This document shows, piece by piece, positions 1 to 10,353 of a DNA stretch of 64,000 nt. A program made the translations under genes and the position numbers. Source of the stretch: Legionella rowbothamii (GTDB taxonomy: Bacteria; Pseudomonadota; Gammaproteobacteria; Legionellales; Legionellaceae); NCBI RefSeq assembly GCF_900639985.1, contig NZ_CAAAIM010000002.1, positions 293,501 through 357,500 on the forward strand, written 5' to 3'. Below the pieces are notes generated by a model that saw only the letters and a program-made list of their open reading frames with translations, was not told where the DNA came from and did not search any database. The stretch's first letter is position 1, and each line of letters starts with the position of its first letter.

Positions 1-781
1 TTTGAATCGCAGGCACTTCTGCAGCCCCTACCTCAACCCCCAAATCGCCGCGTGCAACCATAATGGCATCGGATTCTTGAATGATTTCTGTTAAACGGGC
101 TAAAGCTTCACTACGCTCAATTTTGGCTATGATTGGGGTAGGGAGGCCACCATACTCTCGCATTAACGCACGAGCGTTGCGAATGTCCTCGGCATCCTTT
201 ACAAAGGATAGGCTGATGTAATCTACCTGTGCAGCCAGTGCTGTACGTAGATCCTTTTTATCTTTTTCAGTTAAGGTGCGGGCCGCTAATCCCCCGCCTT
301 TTCTATTTAAGCCTTTCAGATTGGTTAAGACACCACCCTCAATAACGGTACAATGAATTTTTGAACCGTAAATTTGCGTTACTTGTAATTCAATTAAACC
401 ATCGTTAATAAGCAACAAATCACCTGGTGCTAATTCTTTATTTAAATTAGGATAAGCGACTGAAACCCAGTGTTCATCTCCTAACTCATTGGTATCCTCA
501 CAATCCAAAGTAAAATCTTGCCCCTCACGAAGGGTAATGGATTTATCTTTAAAGCGGCCTATGCGTATTTTAGGGCCTTGTAAATCGGCCATCACCGCTA
601 GGGGGCGTTCTAATTCTTCGGCAATTTGCCGCACTAAAGCGATTAACTCTATGGCAGAAGCATCTGCATGCGAAAAATTGATGCGTACCACGTCAACCCC
701 AGCGATTAACATGGCACGAAGTGTTACAGGGTCATTACTAGCTGGCCCTAAAGTGGCAACGATTTTAGTTTGACGTAACAT
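1..781 (-). CDS. pyk: Pyruvate kinase, 3' end missing
   Basis: Pyruvate kinase transfers phosphate from phosphoenolpyruvate to ADP, the last step of glycolysis, in the cytoplasm. About 260 N-terminal residues are present and the gene continues beyond the left edge. Visible family motifs are the N-terminal [33 protein letters not shown], and the active-site stretch [11 protein letters not shown] followed by [10 protein letters not shown]. The ATG at 781 lies inside the end of pgk, giving a 17-base overlap, so translation of the two is probably coupled. It is the last visible gene of the tkt-gap-pgk-pyk cluster. The family call is secure; the C-terminal regulatory domain cannot be judged. Confidence 0.95.
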   Translation of the reverse strand, partial: MLRQTKIVATLGPASNDPVTLRAMLIAGVDVVRINFSHADASAIELIALVRQIAEELERPLAVMADLQGPKIRIGRFKDKSITLREGQDFTLDCEDTNELGDEHWVSVAYPNLNKELAPGDLLLINDGLIELQVTQIYGSKIHCTVIEGGVLTNLKGLNRKGGGLAARTLTEKDKKDLRTALAAQVDYISLSFVKDAEDIRNARALMREYGGLPTPIIAKIERSEALARLTEIIQESDAIMVARGDLGVEVGAAEVPAIQ

Positions 782-1955
782 GTTGAGCGCGCTCCTGCAA
801 AATAGCAACGGCGGGTAGTGTTTTGCCTTCTAAACACTCCAGAAATGCCCCACCCCCTGTGGAAATATAAGATATTTGCTGATTCAGATCATACAAATCA
901 ATCGCAGCTAAAGTATCACCACCGCCAGCGATTGAAAATGCATCGCTTTCCGCAATGGCAATTGCTAAGGCGCGTGTGCCGTAAGCAAATTGGGCAAACT
1001 CAAAAACACCTACAGGCCCATTCCAGATGATAGTTTTGGCTTCATTAATAATATCTACATAGTCGCTGACAGTCACAGGTCCAATATCGAGAATCATATC
1101 GTCAGAAGCTACATTCTGCAGTGATTTGTTATACGCAGGGCAGGTTTCACTGAAGGTTTTGCCAACTACAACATCGGTAGGTAAAGGAATTCGGCAACCT
1201 TTTTCCTCTGCCAACTTAAGGATGGCGCGTGCTTCATCTAGTAAGTTTTCTTCATAAAGCGATACCCCAATTTCAAAGCCTTGGGCTTTCAAGAAGGTAT
1301 TTGCAATACCGCCTCCGGGAATCAGGTAATCGACCATTCCTACTAATTGTCTTAATAAGGTCAGTTTGGAGGACACTTTAGCACCACCAACAATAGCCAC
1401 GATCGGTTTTTGGGGGGCTTTCAGGACTTTTTTCAGCGCCTCGAGTTCTTTAACTAATAGCGGTCCAGCAACCGCAACTGGAGCAAATTTAGCTACTCCA
1501 TAGGTTGAGGCTTGGGCTCGATGTGCGGTACCAAAGGCATCCATGATGAATACATCACAAAGGCTAGCCAGTTTTCTTGCCAGTTGCTCATCATTGCTTT
1601 TTTCGCCGGGATTAAAGCGGACATTTTCACAAATCACTAGTTCACCAGGACGAGCGTCTACGCCATTGAGGTAATCAGTAACAAAATGGACTGGGTAATT
1701 TAAGTTTTGCTTTAAGTATTCAGCAACAGGGGCTAAAGAAAAGCGTTTTTCAAATTTGCCTTCTTCTGGTCGGCCAAGATGCGATAAGACCATTACAGCA
1801 GCCCCAGCGGCTAAAGCAGCCTCCAGGGTTGGTAAGGCTGCTTGCAAGCGTTGGTCGCTTGTAATTATCCCGTCTTTGATTGGCACGTTCAAATCTTCAC
1901 GAATTAGTACCCTCTTACCAGAAAGTTCTATATCGCTCATTTGGATCAGATTCAT
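765..1955 (-). CDS. pgk: Phosphoglycerate kinase
   Basis: Cytoplasmic glycolytic enzyme that makes ATP and 3-phosphoglycerate from 1,3-bisphosphoglycerate. At 396 residues it is full length. Recognisable stretches are [11 protein letters not shown] near the N-terminus, [13 protein letters not shown], the hinge region with VGGAKVSSK, and the C-terminal nucleotide-site stretch SIAGGGDT. The ATG at 1955 follows a GGAGA ribosome site at a good distance. It lies 19 bases downstream of gap and overlaps the start of pyk by 17 bases, so the three are very likely one transcript. Confidence 0.97.
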   Translation of the reverse strand: MNLIQMSDIELSGKRVLIREDLNVPIKDGIITSDQRLQAALPTLEAALAAGAAVMVLSHLGRPEEGKFEKRFSLAPVAEYLKQNLNYPVHFVTDYLNGVDARPGELVICENVRFNPGEKSNDEQLARKLASLCDVFIMDAFGTAHRAQASTYGVAKFAPVAVAGPLLVKELEALKKVLKAPQKPIVAIVGGAKVSSKLTLLRQLVGMVDYLIPGGGIANTFLKAQGFEIGVSLYEENLLDEARAILKLAEEKGCRIPLPTDVVVGKTFSETCPAYNKSLQNVASDDMILDIGPVTVSDYVDIINEAKTIIWNGPVGVFEFAQFAYGTRALAIAIAESDAFSIAGGGDTLAAIDLYDLNQQISYISTGGGAFLECLEGKTLPAVAILQERAQHVTSN

Positions 1956-1974
1956 TATTATCTCCGCAAGGGGT

Positions 1975-2967
1975 TTAGCAGTTCATCATCTTATGCGCTG
2001 TATCTAACATACGATTGGAAAACCCCCATTCGTTATCATACCAAGCAACTATTTTTACCAACTTACCAAATACTTTAGTTTGCGTGGTATCAAAAATAGC
2101 TGAGGCAGGATTATGATTGAAATCAGAAGAAACTAAAGGCTCATCATTGATTTTCAATACATGACTTTGTGCTTTACTCACAATAGCATTTACTTCATCA
2201 ACAGTCGTTTCACGATTAGCCGTGAATGTTAGGTCAATTACCGAAACGTTAATTACGGGTACACGCATTGCAAAACCATCTAGTTTTCCTGCTAATTCGG
2301 GTAAAACTAATCCTACCGCTGCCGCAGCACCTGTTTTTGTAGGAATAATATTATGCGCTGCAGCACGTGCACGGTGCAAGTCTTTATGACTACCATCTAA
2401 AAGCACTTGGTCATTGGTGTAGGCATGTACTGTATTTAATAAACCATGTTCAATTCCTAGTGCATCATTTAATGGTTTAACTACTGGAGCTAAACAGTTT
2501 GTGGTACAGGACGCATTAGAAACCACAAGGTCGCTTGCTTTAAGTTGGTGGTCGTTAACGCCATATACAATTGTGGCATCAACATTTTTGCCTGGAGCAG
2601 AAATTAATACCTTTTTAGCTCCTGCGGTAATGTGCTTCATTGCTGATTCGCGATCCGTGAAATATCCAGTACATTCAAAAACCAGATCAATATTTAATTC
2701 TTTCCACGGTAGTTCTAACGGGTTGCGTTCAGCAGTAATCTGAATTGCATGGCCATCAATAAGCAGCATATTGCCTTCAGTAGTTACCTCACAAGGAAAA
2801 CGACCATGGGTTGTATCATGGCGGGTTAAATGGGAGGTTATTTCAATCCCTGATAAATCATTGATCGCAACGACTTCAAAGTCATTTTGTCGGTTGTATT
2901 CAAAAATAGATCTAAGGATACAACGACCAATGCGGCCATAGCCATTAATCGCGACACGTATAGTCAT
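1975..2967 (-). CDS. gap: Glyceraldehyde-3-phosphate dehydrogenase
   Basis: Oxidises and phosphorylates glyceraldehyde-3-phosphate with NAD in glycolysis. The 330-residue protein has the Rossmann start [11 protein letters not shown] and the active-site [13 protein letters not shown] with catalytic Cys154. [12 protein letters not shown] near the C-terminus is also typical. An AGGAGA ribosome site precedes the ATG at 2967. It sits between tkt (47 bases upstream) and pgk (19 bases downstream) in a minus-strand operon. Nothing in the sequence decides between a catabolic and a gluconeogenic role; the association with pgk and pyk suggests glycolysis. Confidence 0.97.
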   Translation of the reverse strand: MTIRVAINGYGRIGRCILRSIFEYNRQNDFEVVAINDLSGIEITSHLTRHDTTHGRFPCEVTTEGNMLLIDGHAIQITAERNPLELPWKELNIDLVFECTGYFTDRESAMKHITAGAKKVLISAPGKNVDATIVYGVNDHQLKASDLVVSNASCTTNCLAPVVKPLNDALGIEHGLLNTVHAYTNDQVLLDGSHKDLHRARAAAHNIIPTKTGAAAAVGLVLPELAGKLDGFAMRVPVINVSVIDLTFTANRETTVDEVNAIVSKAQSHVLKINDEPLVSSDFNHNPASAIFDTTQTKVFGKLVKIVAWYDNEWGFSNRMLDTAHKMMNC

Positions 2968-3014
2968 ACTACTTCTCCTTTGCTGCTCTTATAGCGCAGC
3001 GGTTTACATTATAA

Positions 3015-5018
3015 TTAGTTTGAGGTGGCAGTTAATGTTTCTAATGTTTTAACGATTCGTTCCACGGTAATCCCCAGCGCATGATAAGCTTGTGCTGCTG
3101 GAGCAGAGACACCGAAACGATCGAGGCCAATGACTGCACCATTTAATCCGACGAATTGATACCAATAAGCAGAGCTTGCTGCTTCAATTGCAATGCGTGT
3201 TTCAACATCTTTAGGTAACACTTGGTTTCTGTAACCAACATCTTGGGCTAAGAAGCGCTCCGCACAAGGCATGGAAACAACGCGAATTTTTAACCCTCGA
3301 GATTTTACTTGCTCTGCTGCGGCAAGAGCCAATTGCACCTCAGAACCGGTAGCAATCAAAATTGCATCAGGATGGCCATCACTCTCGACAAGGATGTAGC
3401 CGCCTTTTTTAATTAATTCCGCTGCGTTTTCCTGATGAGGCAAGGCAGGTAAATTTTGCCTAGAAAGCAATAATGATGTTGGGCCATTATGATGCTCTAA
3501 GGCTGTTTGCCAAGCTACAGCTGTTTCCATTAAGTCTGCTGGGCGCCACACGGTCATATCTGGAGTCATACGCAACATTGCCGCATGTTCAACAGGTTGA
3601 TGGGTTGGGCCATCCTCACCAAGACCAATAGAGTCATGGGTGAATACGTAAATAACACGCTGTTTCATTAGGGCACTTAAGCGTATGGCATTACGGGCAT
3701 AATCAGCAAAAACCAGGAAGGTTCCTGCATAAGGAATAAACCCACCATGAACGGCTATCCCATTCATGATGGCGGCCATAGCAAATTCGCGTACTCCATA
3801 ATACAAATAATTACCGGTAAAATCTTCATGGCTGATGGCTTTGCTGCCTGACCAATCGGTATTATTGGATCCAGTTAAATCAGCAGAGCCACCTAACATT
3901 TCCGGTAATAAGCTAGCGAAGTGCTCAATGCATTGTTGTGATGATTTACGTGTGGCAATCGCTTTTTCATTTTGCAGGCATTGTGTTAAAAATGCTTGGC
4001 TATGGCTATGCCAATCATCGGGAAGATCACCATTAATGCGGCGTAAAAATTCACGGTGTTCTAGCGGATGCTTTTGTTGGTAGTCATGTAACAGACTTAA
4101 CCATTCTTGTTCGTCATGTTCGCCTTGCTCTACGTGGTTCCATTGTTGATAGATGGTTTCGGGAATTACGAAGGGAGCATGATGCCAATGAAAGAATTCA
4201 CGGGTTTTTTCAATGTCTTTGGCACCTAAGGGCGAGCCATGTGATTTTTCACTACCGGCAACCGAGGAGCCCAGACCAATAATGGTATTGCAAATAATTA
4301 GTGTAGGTTGGCTGGTATTGGCACGCGCTTGGATAATTGCTTGCTCTATTGCCGGCATATCATGGCCATCAATGGCTTCAATTACTTGCCAATTATAGGC
4401 TTTAAAGCGAGCAGCAGTATCATCAGTAAACCAAGATTCGACCTTACCGTCGATGGAGATACCATTATTGTCATAAAACGCAATAAGTTTACCCAGTCCT
4501 AGAGTTCCAGCTAAAGAACAGGATTCATGAGATATCCCTTCCATTAAACAACCATCACCTAAGAAAACATAGGTATAATGGTCAACCAGGTCATATTCAT
4601 CTTGATTATAATGACTGGCTAAGGCTTTTTCTGCGAGTGCCATGCCTACTGCGTTTGCTAAACCTTGCCCTAACGGGCCGGTTGTGGTTTCTACTCCTGG
4701 AGTATGCCCCAATTCTGGATGTCCCGGAGTTTTAGAGTCTAACTGACGAAAGTTTTTAAGTTCGTCGATAGATAGATTATAGCCTGTTAAATGTAACAAT
4801 GAATAAAGCAACATCGAGCCATGGCCATTAGACAAGACAAAACGATCGCGGTTAAACCAATGTGGATTTTTAGGGTTATATCGTAAAAACTTTTTCCACA
4901 ATACCGTGGCAATATCAGCCATACCTAAAGGCATTCCAGGATGTCCTGATTGGGCTTGCTCAACGGCGTCTATACTTAAAATGCGGATGGCATTTGCTAA
5001 TTCTTGTGACAAGTTCAT
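3015..5018 (-). CDS. tkt: Transketolase
   Basis: Thiamine-diphosphate enzyme moving two-carbon ketol units between sugar phosphates, linking the pentose phosphate pathway to glycolysis. The 667-residue length is normal. The N-terminal domain shows [11 protein letters not shown], the TPP-binding [12 protein letters not shown] followed by DNNGISIDG, and the middle domain shows [20 protein letters not shown]. It is the first gene of a minus-strand cluster with gap, pgk and pyk, so the promoter is expected in the 344 bases between 5019 and the divergent gene at 5363. The start at 5018 has an AAGAGAG ribosome site. Confidence 0.97.
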   Translation of the reverse strand: MNLSQELANAIRILSIDAVEQAQSGHPGMPLGMADIATVLWKKFLRYNPKNPHWFNRDRFVLSNGHGSMLLYSLLHLTGYNLSIDELKNFRQLDSKTPGHPELGHTPGVETTTGPLGQGLANAVGMALAEKALASHYNQDEYDLVDHYTYVFLGDGCLMEGISHESCSLAGTLGLGKLIAFYDNNGISIDGKVESWFTDDTAARFKAYNWQVIEAIDGHDMPAIEQAIIQARANTSQPTLIICNTIIGLGSSVAGSEKSHGSPLGAKDIEKTREFFHWHHAPFVIPETIYQQWNHVEQGEHDEQEWLSLLHDYQQKHPLEHREFLRRINGDLPDDWHSHSQAFLTQCLQNEKAIATRKSSQQCIEHFASLLPEMLGGSADLTGSNNTDWSGSKAISHEDFTGNYLYYGVREFAMAAIMNGIAVHGGFIPYAGTFLVFADYARNAIRLSALMKQRVIYVFTHDSIGLGEDGPTHQPVEHAAMLRMTPDMTVWRPADLMETAVAWQTALEHHNGPTSLLLSRQNLPALPHQENAAELIKKGGYILVESDGHPDAILIATGSEVQLALAAAEQVKSRGLKIRVVSMPCAERFLAQDVGYRNQVLPKDVETRIAIEAASSAYWYQFVGLNGAVIGLDRFGVSAPAAQAYHALGITVERIVKTLETLTATSN

Positions 5019-5362
5019 GTGCTCTCTTAATGCGCTGAGTGTGGTGCGCTATTGTCGCTCAGAAGACATGAATCAGCAAGAATACAAGCTCATTTTAAAT
5101 CATTCTTTTATGGCTCGCCCGGTGTTTTCTAGAGAATAATACCCTAAAAAGAATGGTTGAACTTATACCGAGATTTAGGATATAAGTGTTAACTGTAAGT
5201 ACAAATGACAATTTTAGAGACAGGGGAGTGTATTTGTAGACATGTTAATTTTACTTATTGTGTAATTTTTGATACAATCGGAACACATTTTTATCTTGCT
5301 TATTTGTTTTATGCATCATAATTATGTAGTTATTTGATATCCATTAAGTTATCTCGGACATC
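5019..5362. other. Divergent intergenic region, no gene seen
   Basis: These 344 bases separate tkt (leftward) from the membrane protein at 5363 (rightward) and should hold both promoters. I see a possible rightward -10 hexamer TACAAT at 5273-5278 with only a weak TTACTT-like -35 before it. No convincing ORF, tRNA or hairpin is visible. Confidence 0.4.
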
Positions 5363-6670
5363 ATGAATCCAGTTATTAGACGATTACAAAATACATTGTT
5401 TGCTAATTACTCACTTGGGATTGACCATCCCAACCCTGAGAATTGGACCTTCTCTAAGTCAATTCAGGAACTTGGGGTTGATTTTTATCGCGAAATTATT
5501 CCCTCTCATCTTATCTTAAATATGGAGTACAGTCTGCTTGGGCAGCAGATTCGCATTAATTTATCAGGCGAGCAACTGGTTTCCGAACAACAATTGGTTG
5601 AGCAGTTGATTTCGGCTATTTTTTTAGCAGAATTATTAGAAGAGGTTTATAAAAATTATCTAATAGTTCCACGAGAAGTCCAGCGTTTGCGCACTCAGAA
5701 AAAGCTTTATGGTGAAATTTTAATCGAACTTAAGCATCCTCCTCCGGCCCTGGTTGGCGAGAGCAAGGAAATTGACATAGGCAGGTCTTTTTCTCAACAA
5801 GTTCGCCAGCGAACTCTCGATGTTAACTTATATCGACTATTATTGGTGCGTTCTAAACGCGCTCTGGATTTAATTGCGGCATTAGATTGCAGCGCAGACT
5901 GGTATCGCCATATCATGCGGGATGTAGGGCGTTGCACTGATCCATTCTTACCTCATTTAGCCTTCCTCTTTTATGCGCCACGTTTAGCGGTCAATTTTAG
6001 CTTACTAATGAAACATCTACTGCCTGGATTTTGGATGGAGCAATCAGAAAAGGATTTAGGATGGCAGGTACGTTTACAGGGGCAATTATTGCGGCGTTGG
6101 TTTGAGTTAGGTAACGACATTGCCTGGGTTGGCTTGGGCTATGTGAATGGCTACCTTTTAACAGGGGCTTATGCTCCCGTTGCGGCTTATTTGTCCATTG
6201 CTTTTTTTGGTTATGACGTAGCTTTAGCCGCGATACGTGCTTACATAGAGCTCAATCGTGTGTATGAGATGCGTTGCCAATACCAAAAAATGTTAGATGG
6301 CACTGAAAATAAAGAAGAACGAGAACAAATAAACCAACAGTTAAGGGTTTTAGAGCAACAAATAAATTTTGAATTATTGCGCTTTAGTTCACATGTAGCT
6401 ACCACTACCGCCATTTTTTTGGCCATGGGCTGTGGAGCTCCCTTCTTTGCAACAACTCCCGCTATAGCTTTAGTGGGGGCAATTTGCCTGGTGGTAATTT
6501 GTTTAATCAACTTTGCTTTAGTACCGGTTTTTAACCAACAAAGACCTAGGGATATTGTTGAAGTACCTGAAGGTGGTATAAAGAAACTTGGCTTTTTCGC
6601 TAAGAAAGAGGAACCATCTGATTTGCTAGTCCAAGAAGTGAATACGGTTGATTACCGTCCTCAGCTATAG
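5363..6670 (+). CDS. Unknown membrane protein with coiled-coil segment
   Basis: I do not recognise this 435-residue protein. Several hydrophobic stretches are visible, roughly residues 195-218, 252-290 and 350-395, the last two being long enough for paired membrane helices. They are separated by a charged, coiled-coil-prone stretch (about 295-345). The first half is soluble-looking and leucine-rich, and the C-terminus is charged. There is no N-terminal signal peptide. It stands alone between divergent tkt and prlC, with 58 bases to prlC. It could be an inner-membrane protein of unknown role or a translocated effector; the sequence alone does not decide. Confidence 0.8.
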   Translation: MNPVIRRLQNTLFANYSLGIDHPNPENWTFSKSIQELGVDFYREIIPSHLILNMEYSLLGQQIRINLSGEQLVSEQQLVEQLISAIFLAELLEEVYKNYLIVPREVQRLRTQKKLYGEILIELKHPPPALVGESKEIDIGRSFSQQVRQRTLDVNLYRLLLVRSKRALDLIAALDCSADWYRHIMRDVGRCTDPFLPHLAFLFYAPRLAVNFSLLMKHLLPGFWMEQSEKDLGWQVRLQGQLLRRWFELGNDIAWVGLGYVNGYLLTGAYAPVAAYLSIAFFGYDVALAAIRAYIELNRVYEMRCQYQKMLDGTENKEEREQINQQLRVLEQQINFELLRFSSHVATTTAIFLAMGCGAPFFATTPAIALVGAICLVVICLINFALVPVFNQQRPRDIVEVPEGGIKKLGFFAKKEEPSDLLVQEVNTVDYRPQL

Positions 6671-6728
6671 AGCCTTTATCAATTGAATGCTATGCTTTTG
6701 TTACTTACACTAATTTTAAAGGTAAAGC

Positions 6729-8747
6729 ATGTCAGCGCCAGTTGGATTACCACAATTTAGCCACATTGATACAGACCGATTTAAGACTCATCTTGAAGGA
6801 ATGTTAAAGAACCATTTAGAACAAGTTGATCTGCTCATCAAAAACAACCATTACTATACTTGGGATAACTTAATGTATCCCCTAGAGGATATGGATGATG
6901 AGTTGGAACGTTTTTGGTCGCCCTTCTCTCACCTTCATTCAGTGATGGATTCTCCAGTATTACGTGATTGTTACGATGAATGCTTACCTTTGCTTTCCGC
7001 ATATGAAGCGGCGATGGGGCAGAATCATGATTTGTATATGGCAATTAAATCGATTGATACGCATGCTTTAAATGCTACCCAGAAAAAATTAATTGCAGAC
7101 AGCTTACTTGGTTTCGAGTTGTCCGGGGTGGCTCTTGAGGCACAACATAAAAAGCGTTTTGAAGAAATTCAAACGCGTTTGGATGAGTTATCCAACCAAT
7201 TTGAACATAATATTTTGGATGCTTCCCAAGCCTTTACGATACAGATTACTGATCCCCAACGTCTCGTGGGAATTCCTGAGCATGCATTAAATACCGCTAG
7301 AGAATTAGCTACAGAAAAAGGTTTTGATGGTTATATCTTCACTTTAGAAGCTCCAAGCTATCAAGCCATTATTACCCATGCTGAAGACCGCGCTTTACGT
7401 GAAGAAATATATCAGGCTTACGTAACCAGGGCTTCAGATCAAGGTCCGAATGCGGGAACTTTCGATAATACAGCCAACATGAATGAAATTCTTGCTTTAC
7501 GCCATGAGCAAGCGAAGCTTTTAGGGTTTAATAATTATGCAGAATTATCATTAGCCACCAAAATGGCTGATTCCCCAGGGCAAGTCATGGATTTTATGAA
7601 TGACTTGGTCAAACGTGCGCATCATCAGGCTGAAGGCGATCTTGCTGCCCTCAAAGATTTTGCGGCAAGCAAATGGGATTTGGGGGCTTTGCAACCTTGG
7701 GATATAAGTTATCTATCGGAAAAAAGAAGACAAGACTTATTTACCTTATCTCAAGAAGATTTACGTCCTTATTTTCCACAACCGAAAGTGATGCAAGGGC
7801 TATTTGATATACTGAAAATCCTTTATGGGATGACGGTGCAGGAAATTAAAGGAGTTGACGTATGGCATAAAGACGTACAATGCTACTGTGTCGTGGATGA
7901 CCATGGACAAGTCCGGGGTTATGTCTATACCGATCTATTTGCACGACCCAACAAACATAGCGGCGCATGGATGGATTCCTTACAAAGCCGAAGAAAATTA
8001 GAAGATGGCAGTATCCAATTACCCATCGCCACCTTAACTTGTAATTTCGCAAAAGCATCAGCGAATAAACCGGCAATGCTATCCCATGATGAAGTAGAAA
8101 CCTTATTCCATGAGTTTGGCCACTGTTTGCATCATATGTTGACGCAAGTAGATTATCTTGGCGCTTCGGGAATTAATGGCGTGGAATGGGACGCAGTGGA
8201 GTTACCTAGCCAATTCTTTGAAAACTGGTGCTGGGAAAAGAGTGCTTTAGACATTCTCACCGCTCATGTTGATACCCAAGAACCGTTACCTGAAACACTT
8301 TATGAGCGCCTAATTGCCGCCAAGAACTTTCAATCCGCGATGGCCACCTTACGACAAATGGAGTTTAGCCTATTTGATTTTCGTATCCACCAAGAATACC
8401 AACCTAATAAAGCGTCCTTTGTCAGTGATGTCTTAGCGGATGTACGCTCTAAAGCCTGCATTGTACCCGTAGTTCCCTACGGCCGCTTCCAACATAGTTT
8501 CAGCCATATTTTTGGCGGCGGCTATGCGGCAGGTTATTACAGCTACATCTGGGCAGAAGTATTATCTAGTGACGCGTTCTCCCGTTTCGAAGAAGAAGGA
8601 GTACTAAACCCTCAAACAGGCCATGATTTCCTTCATGCTATTTTAGAAGTAGGGGGATCCAAAAAAGCAGCAGAAGCCTTCCAAGACTTCCGCGGCCGCC
8701 CAGCCACTGTTGATGCTTTACTACGACATAAAGGCATTCAAGGTTAA
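6729..8747 (+). CDS. prlC: Oligopeptidase A (M3 metallopeptidase)
   Basis: Cytoplasmic zinc peptidase that degrades short peptides, including cleaved signal peptides. The 672-residue protein carries the M3 signature HEFGHCLHHML: zinc ligands His461 and His465 with catalytic Glu462, and the third ligand Glu about 25 residues on in GVEWDAVELPSQ. The C-terminal FGGGYAAGYYSYIWAEVL is also characteristic of oligopeptidase A. An AAAGG ribosome site precedes the ATG. A hairpin repeat lies 8 bases after the stop, and ssrA follows. Confidence 0.95.
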   Translation: MSAPVGLPQFSHIDTDRFKTHLEGMLKNHLEQVDLLIKNNHYYTWDNLMYPLEDMDDELERFWSPFSHLHSVMDSPVLRDCYDECLPLLSAYEAAMGQNHDLYMAIKSIDTHALNATQKKLIADSLLGFELSGVALEAQHKKRFEEIQTRLDELSNQFEHNILDASQAFTIQITDPQRLVGIPEHALNTARELATEKGFDGYIFTLEAPSYQAIITHAEDRALREEIYQAYVTRASDQGPNAGTFDNTANMNEILALRHEQAKLLGFNNYAELSLATKMADSPGQVMDFMNDLVKRAHHQAEGDLAALKDFAASKWDLGALQPWDISYLSEKRRQDLFTLSQEDLRPYFPQPKVMQGLFDILKILYGMTVQEIKGVDVWHKDVQCYCVVDDHGQVRGYVYTDLFARPNKHSGAWMDSLQSRRKLEDGSIQLPIATLTCNFAKASANKPAMLSHDEVETLFHEFGHCLHHMLTQVDYLGASGINGVEWDAVELPSQFFENWCWEKSALDILTAHVDTQEPLPETLYERLIAAKNFQSAMATLRQMEFSLFDFRIHQEYQPNKASFVSDVLADVRSKACIVPVVPYGRFQHSFSHIFGGGYAAGYYSYIWAEVLSSDAFSRFEEEGVLNPQTGHDFLHAILEVGGSKKAAEAFQDFRGRPATVDALLRHKGIQG

Positions 8748-8755
8748 TCAACTCA

Positions 8756-8790
8756 TGCATCCAGGCCAAATCCAATGGAGCCTGGATGCA
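8756..8790. repeat. 11-bp inverted repeat after prlC
   Basis: TGCATCCAGGC (8756-8766) and GCCTGGATGCA (8780-8790) are perfect inverted arms around a 13-base loop. The downstream stretch, about 8791-8832, has the look of a dispersed bacterial repeat. There is no U-tract, so it is better seen as a REP-like element that may also stop transcription or protect the prlC mRNA end. Confidence 0.7.
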
Positions 8791-8950
8791 ACGCAGTGCA
8801 ATCGAGGAAGCATAAGCGCAGCGAGTTCATTATGGTAAACAGTAAATAAGAAAAAAATTCCTTCTACTAACCTTCACAGCACTCCCAATCCTCAAAAGAA
8901 ACAATTTTTTTCACAGTTTTAAAAGATCATGCCAATCGCTCGATATTTTA

Positions 8951-8959
8951 TGTTATACT
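8951..8959 (+). promoter_or_regulatory. Extended -10 promoter of ssrA
   Basis: TGTTATACT is an extended -10 (TG, one base, TATACT at 8954-8959). It lies 15 bases before the mature tmRNA 5' end, leaving a short leader expected to be removed by RNase P. No good -35 is visible, which fits an extended -10 promoter. Confidence 0.65.
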
Positions 8960-8974
8960 TAAAGTGTACAAATT

Positions 8975-9373
8975 GGGGGCGACCTGGCTTCGACGTGGGT
9001 TGCAAAACCAGAGGTGCATGCCGAGAATGAGATCTCTCGTAAATCAGGCTCAAATAAATATAAATGCAAACGATGAAAACTTTGCTGGTGAAGCTATCGC
9101 TGCCTAATCCGTAGTTATAGTTAGCCACTGTGTACTGGCCTATAAACCCGGTATCCCGTTGACCGAGCTCGCTTATTGGTATCGAATCAACGGTCATAGA
9201 AGATAAGCTAGTGTCTTAATCTCTCCCGGATTAAGATTACGAAACTCAGGGAATCGCTGTGTAGAATCCTGCCCGTCGGAGAATGCACAGTTAAATTAAA
9301 AGACACGGCTACGCATGTAGAGCTGAAGGCAGAGGACTTGCGGACGCGGGTTCGATTCCCGCCGCCTCCACCA
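8975..9373 (+). ncRNA. ssrA: tmRNA (transfer-messenger RNA)
   Basis: tmRNA frees stalled ribosomes and tags the unfinished protein for proteolysis. The 5' end GGGGGCG pairs with CGCCTCC just before ACCA, giving the seven-pair acceptor stem with one G-U. The T-arm (GCGGGTTCGATTCCCGC) and the encoded 3' CCA are present. The tag reading frame runs from the resume codon GCA at 9066 to TAA at 9105-9107 and encodes ANDENFAGEAIAA, which ends in the usual protease-recognised Ala-Ala. At 399 bases it is of normal size. ssrA 3' ends are frequent integration sites, and the region to its right is accessory in character. Confidence 0.97.
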
Positions 9374-9761
9374 ATTAACTCATTGATTTATAATAATTAA
9401 AGGGTCTTTCCCAATTACGCGGGCACCTTAATCACCCGCAGAGCACCTTAACACGCACTCTATAACAGTCATTGCATCTCACATCTATTCTAAGTAGGGG
9501 ATTGCACCGCAATTGTTTTGTTACCTAATCTGATCTGACTCTAAGTGAAAAAGGTTACTCCAGTAATTGGGAAGTAGAGGTACTATTAAAAATATAGGAC
9601 CATTCCAGAATATAATGCAGCTTGACTACACAAGTGCCTTGCCGATTAGTTGTAAAATTAAAGACTCGTTACAGAGGAAAAATATCTTACACACGCAAAA
9701 ACTTCTTTTGAGAGAGACATTAATGTTAGATATGACTACTGTATAGTTGACTAAAGTCATT
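9374..9761. other. Intergenic region downstream of ssrA
   Basis: No ORF with coding character is visible in these 388 bases. A weak hairpin, GCGGG (9419-9423) with CCCGC (9435-9439), has no U-tract. If an element is integrated at ssrA, this would be its left end; I see no integrase. Confidence 0.4.
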
Positions 9762-9793
9762 CTTTATTCTAAATTCTAGAATATGGAATAAAG
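9762..9793. promoter_or_regulatory. 32-bp dyad, likely operator of the cassette
   Basis: Outer arms CTTTATTC (9762-9769) and GAATAAAG (9786-9793) share one exact centre with the inner palindrome ATTCTAGAAT (9773-9782). In all, 14 of 16 base pairs match across the symmetry axis. It ends 11 bases before the start codon of the winged-helix gene. Such placement is typical of autoregulatory operators, so binding by that protein is a reasonable inference. Confidence 0.65.
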
Positions 9794-9804
9794 GGTGATT
9801 CTCA

Positions 9805-10353
9805 ATGATTAAATCGCAAGACATCGTAGTTCTGGCCAAACTGTTAGCTTACCAAACAGATAAAAATTGGTCTCAAAATAGTATTGCATTTGAATTGTGT
9901 TTGAGCCCTTCTCAGATCAATAGTGCATTTAAGCGATTAGTTGCGGTAGGATTAATTACACCATACCATCCACCAAACAAACCTCAGCCTATTATTCAGG
10001 CTTGTGAAGAGTTTTTTGTTCATGGATTAAAGTATGTTTTTCCTGCTAAATTAGGCGAGCTAGTCCGTGGCATTCCCACAAGCTATGCTGCTCCATGTTT
10101 AAATGATCAGATTGTTGCTGGTAATGATCCTATCCCTGTATGGCCATATGGCGAAGGGGAGGAGCGTGGCCTTGCCCTAAAGCCATTATATTCTTCAGTG
10201 CCTGAATCTGTAGCAAAGCATCCAGATCCGCTGTTTTATGACCTATTGACGCTAATAGATGCTATTCGTTCTGGGCGTGTAAGAGAAAGACAAATTGCTT
10301 CACAAAAAATATTGGCATTATTAAAACCAAAAAAGTTGGTATCAAATGAATAG
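9805..10353 (+). CDS. Winged-helix DNA-binding protein, possible antitoxin/regulator
   Basis: A 182-residue protein whose first 55 residues look like a MarR/winged-helix domain: LAKLLAYQ, then WSQNSIAFELCLSPSQINSA as the helix-turn-helix and FKRLVAVGLI leading into the wing. The rest is unfamiliar, with a Pro/Gly-rich middle and a basic helical C-terminus. It overlaps the nucleotidyltransferase gene by 8 bases, so the two are translationally coupled. By analogy with AbiE-type systems it may be the antitoxin and repressor, probably acting at the dyad just upstream. That role is inferred from position and fold only. Confidence 0.8.
   Translation: MIKSQDIVVLAKLLAYQTDKNWSQNSIAFELCLSPSQINSAFKRLVAVGLITPYHPPNKPQPIIQACEEFFVHGLKYVFPAKLGELVRGIPTSYAAPCLNDQIVAGNDPIPVWPYGEGEERGLALKPLYSSVPESVAKHPDPLFYDLLTLIDAIRSGRVRERQIASQKILALLKPKKLVSNE

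Noticed and set aside
489..773. Plus-strand ORF opposite pyk
   Set aside because: It mirrors the clear pyruvate kinase frame and matches no family.
8919..9197. Minus-strand ORF across ssrA
   Set aside because: It lies antisense to a well-formed tmRNA and has no coding signature.
9419..9439. Hairpin after ssrA as terminator
   Set aside because: Only five base pairs with an 11-base loop and no T-run.
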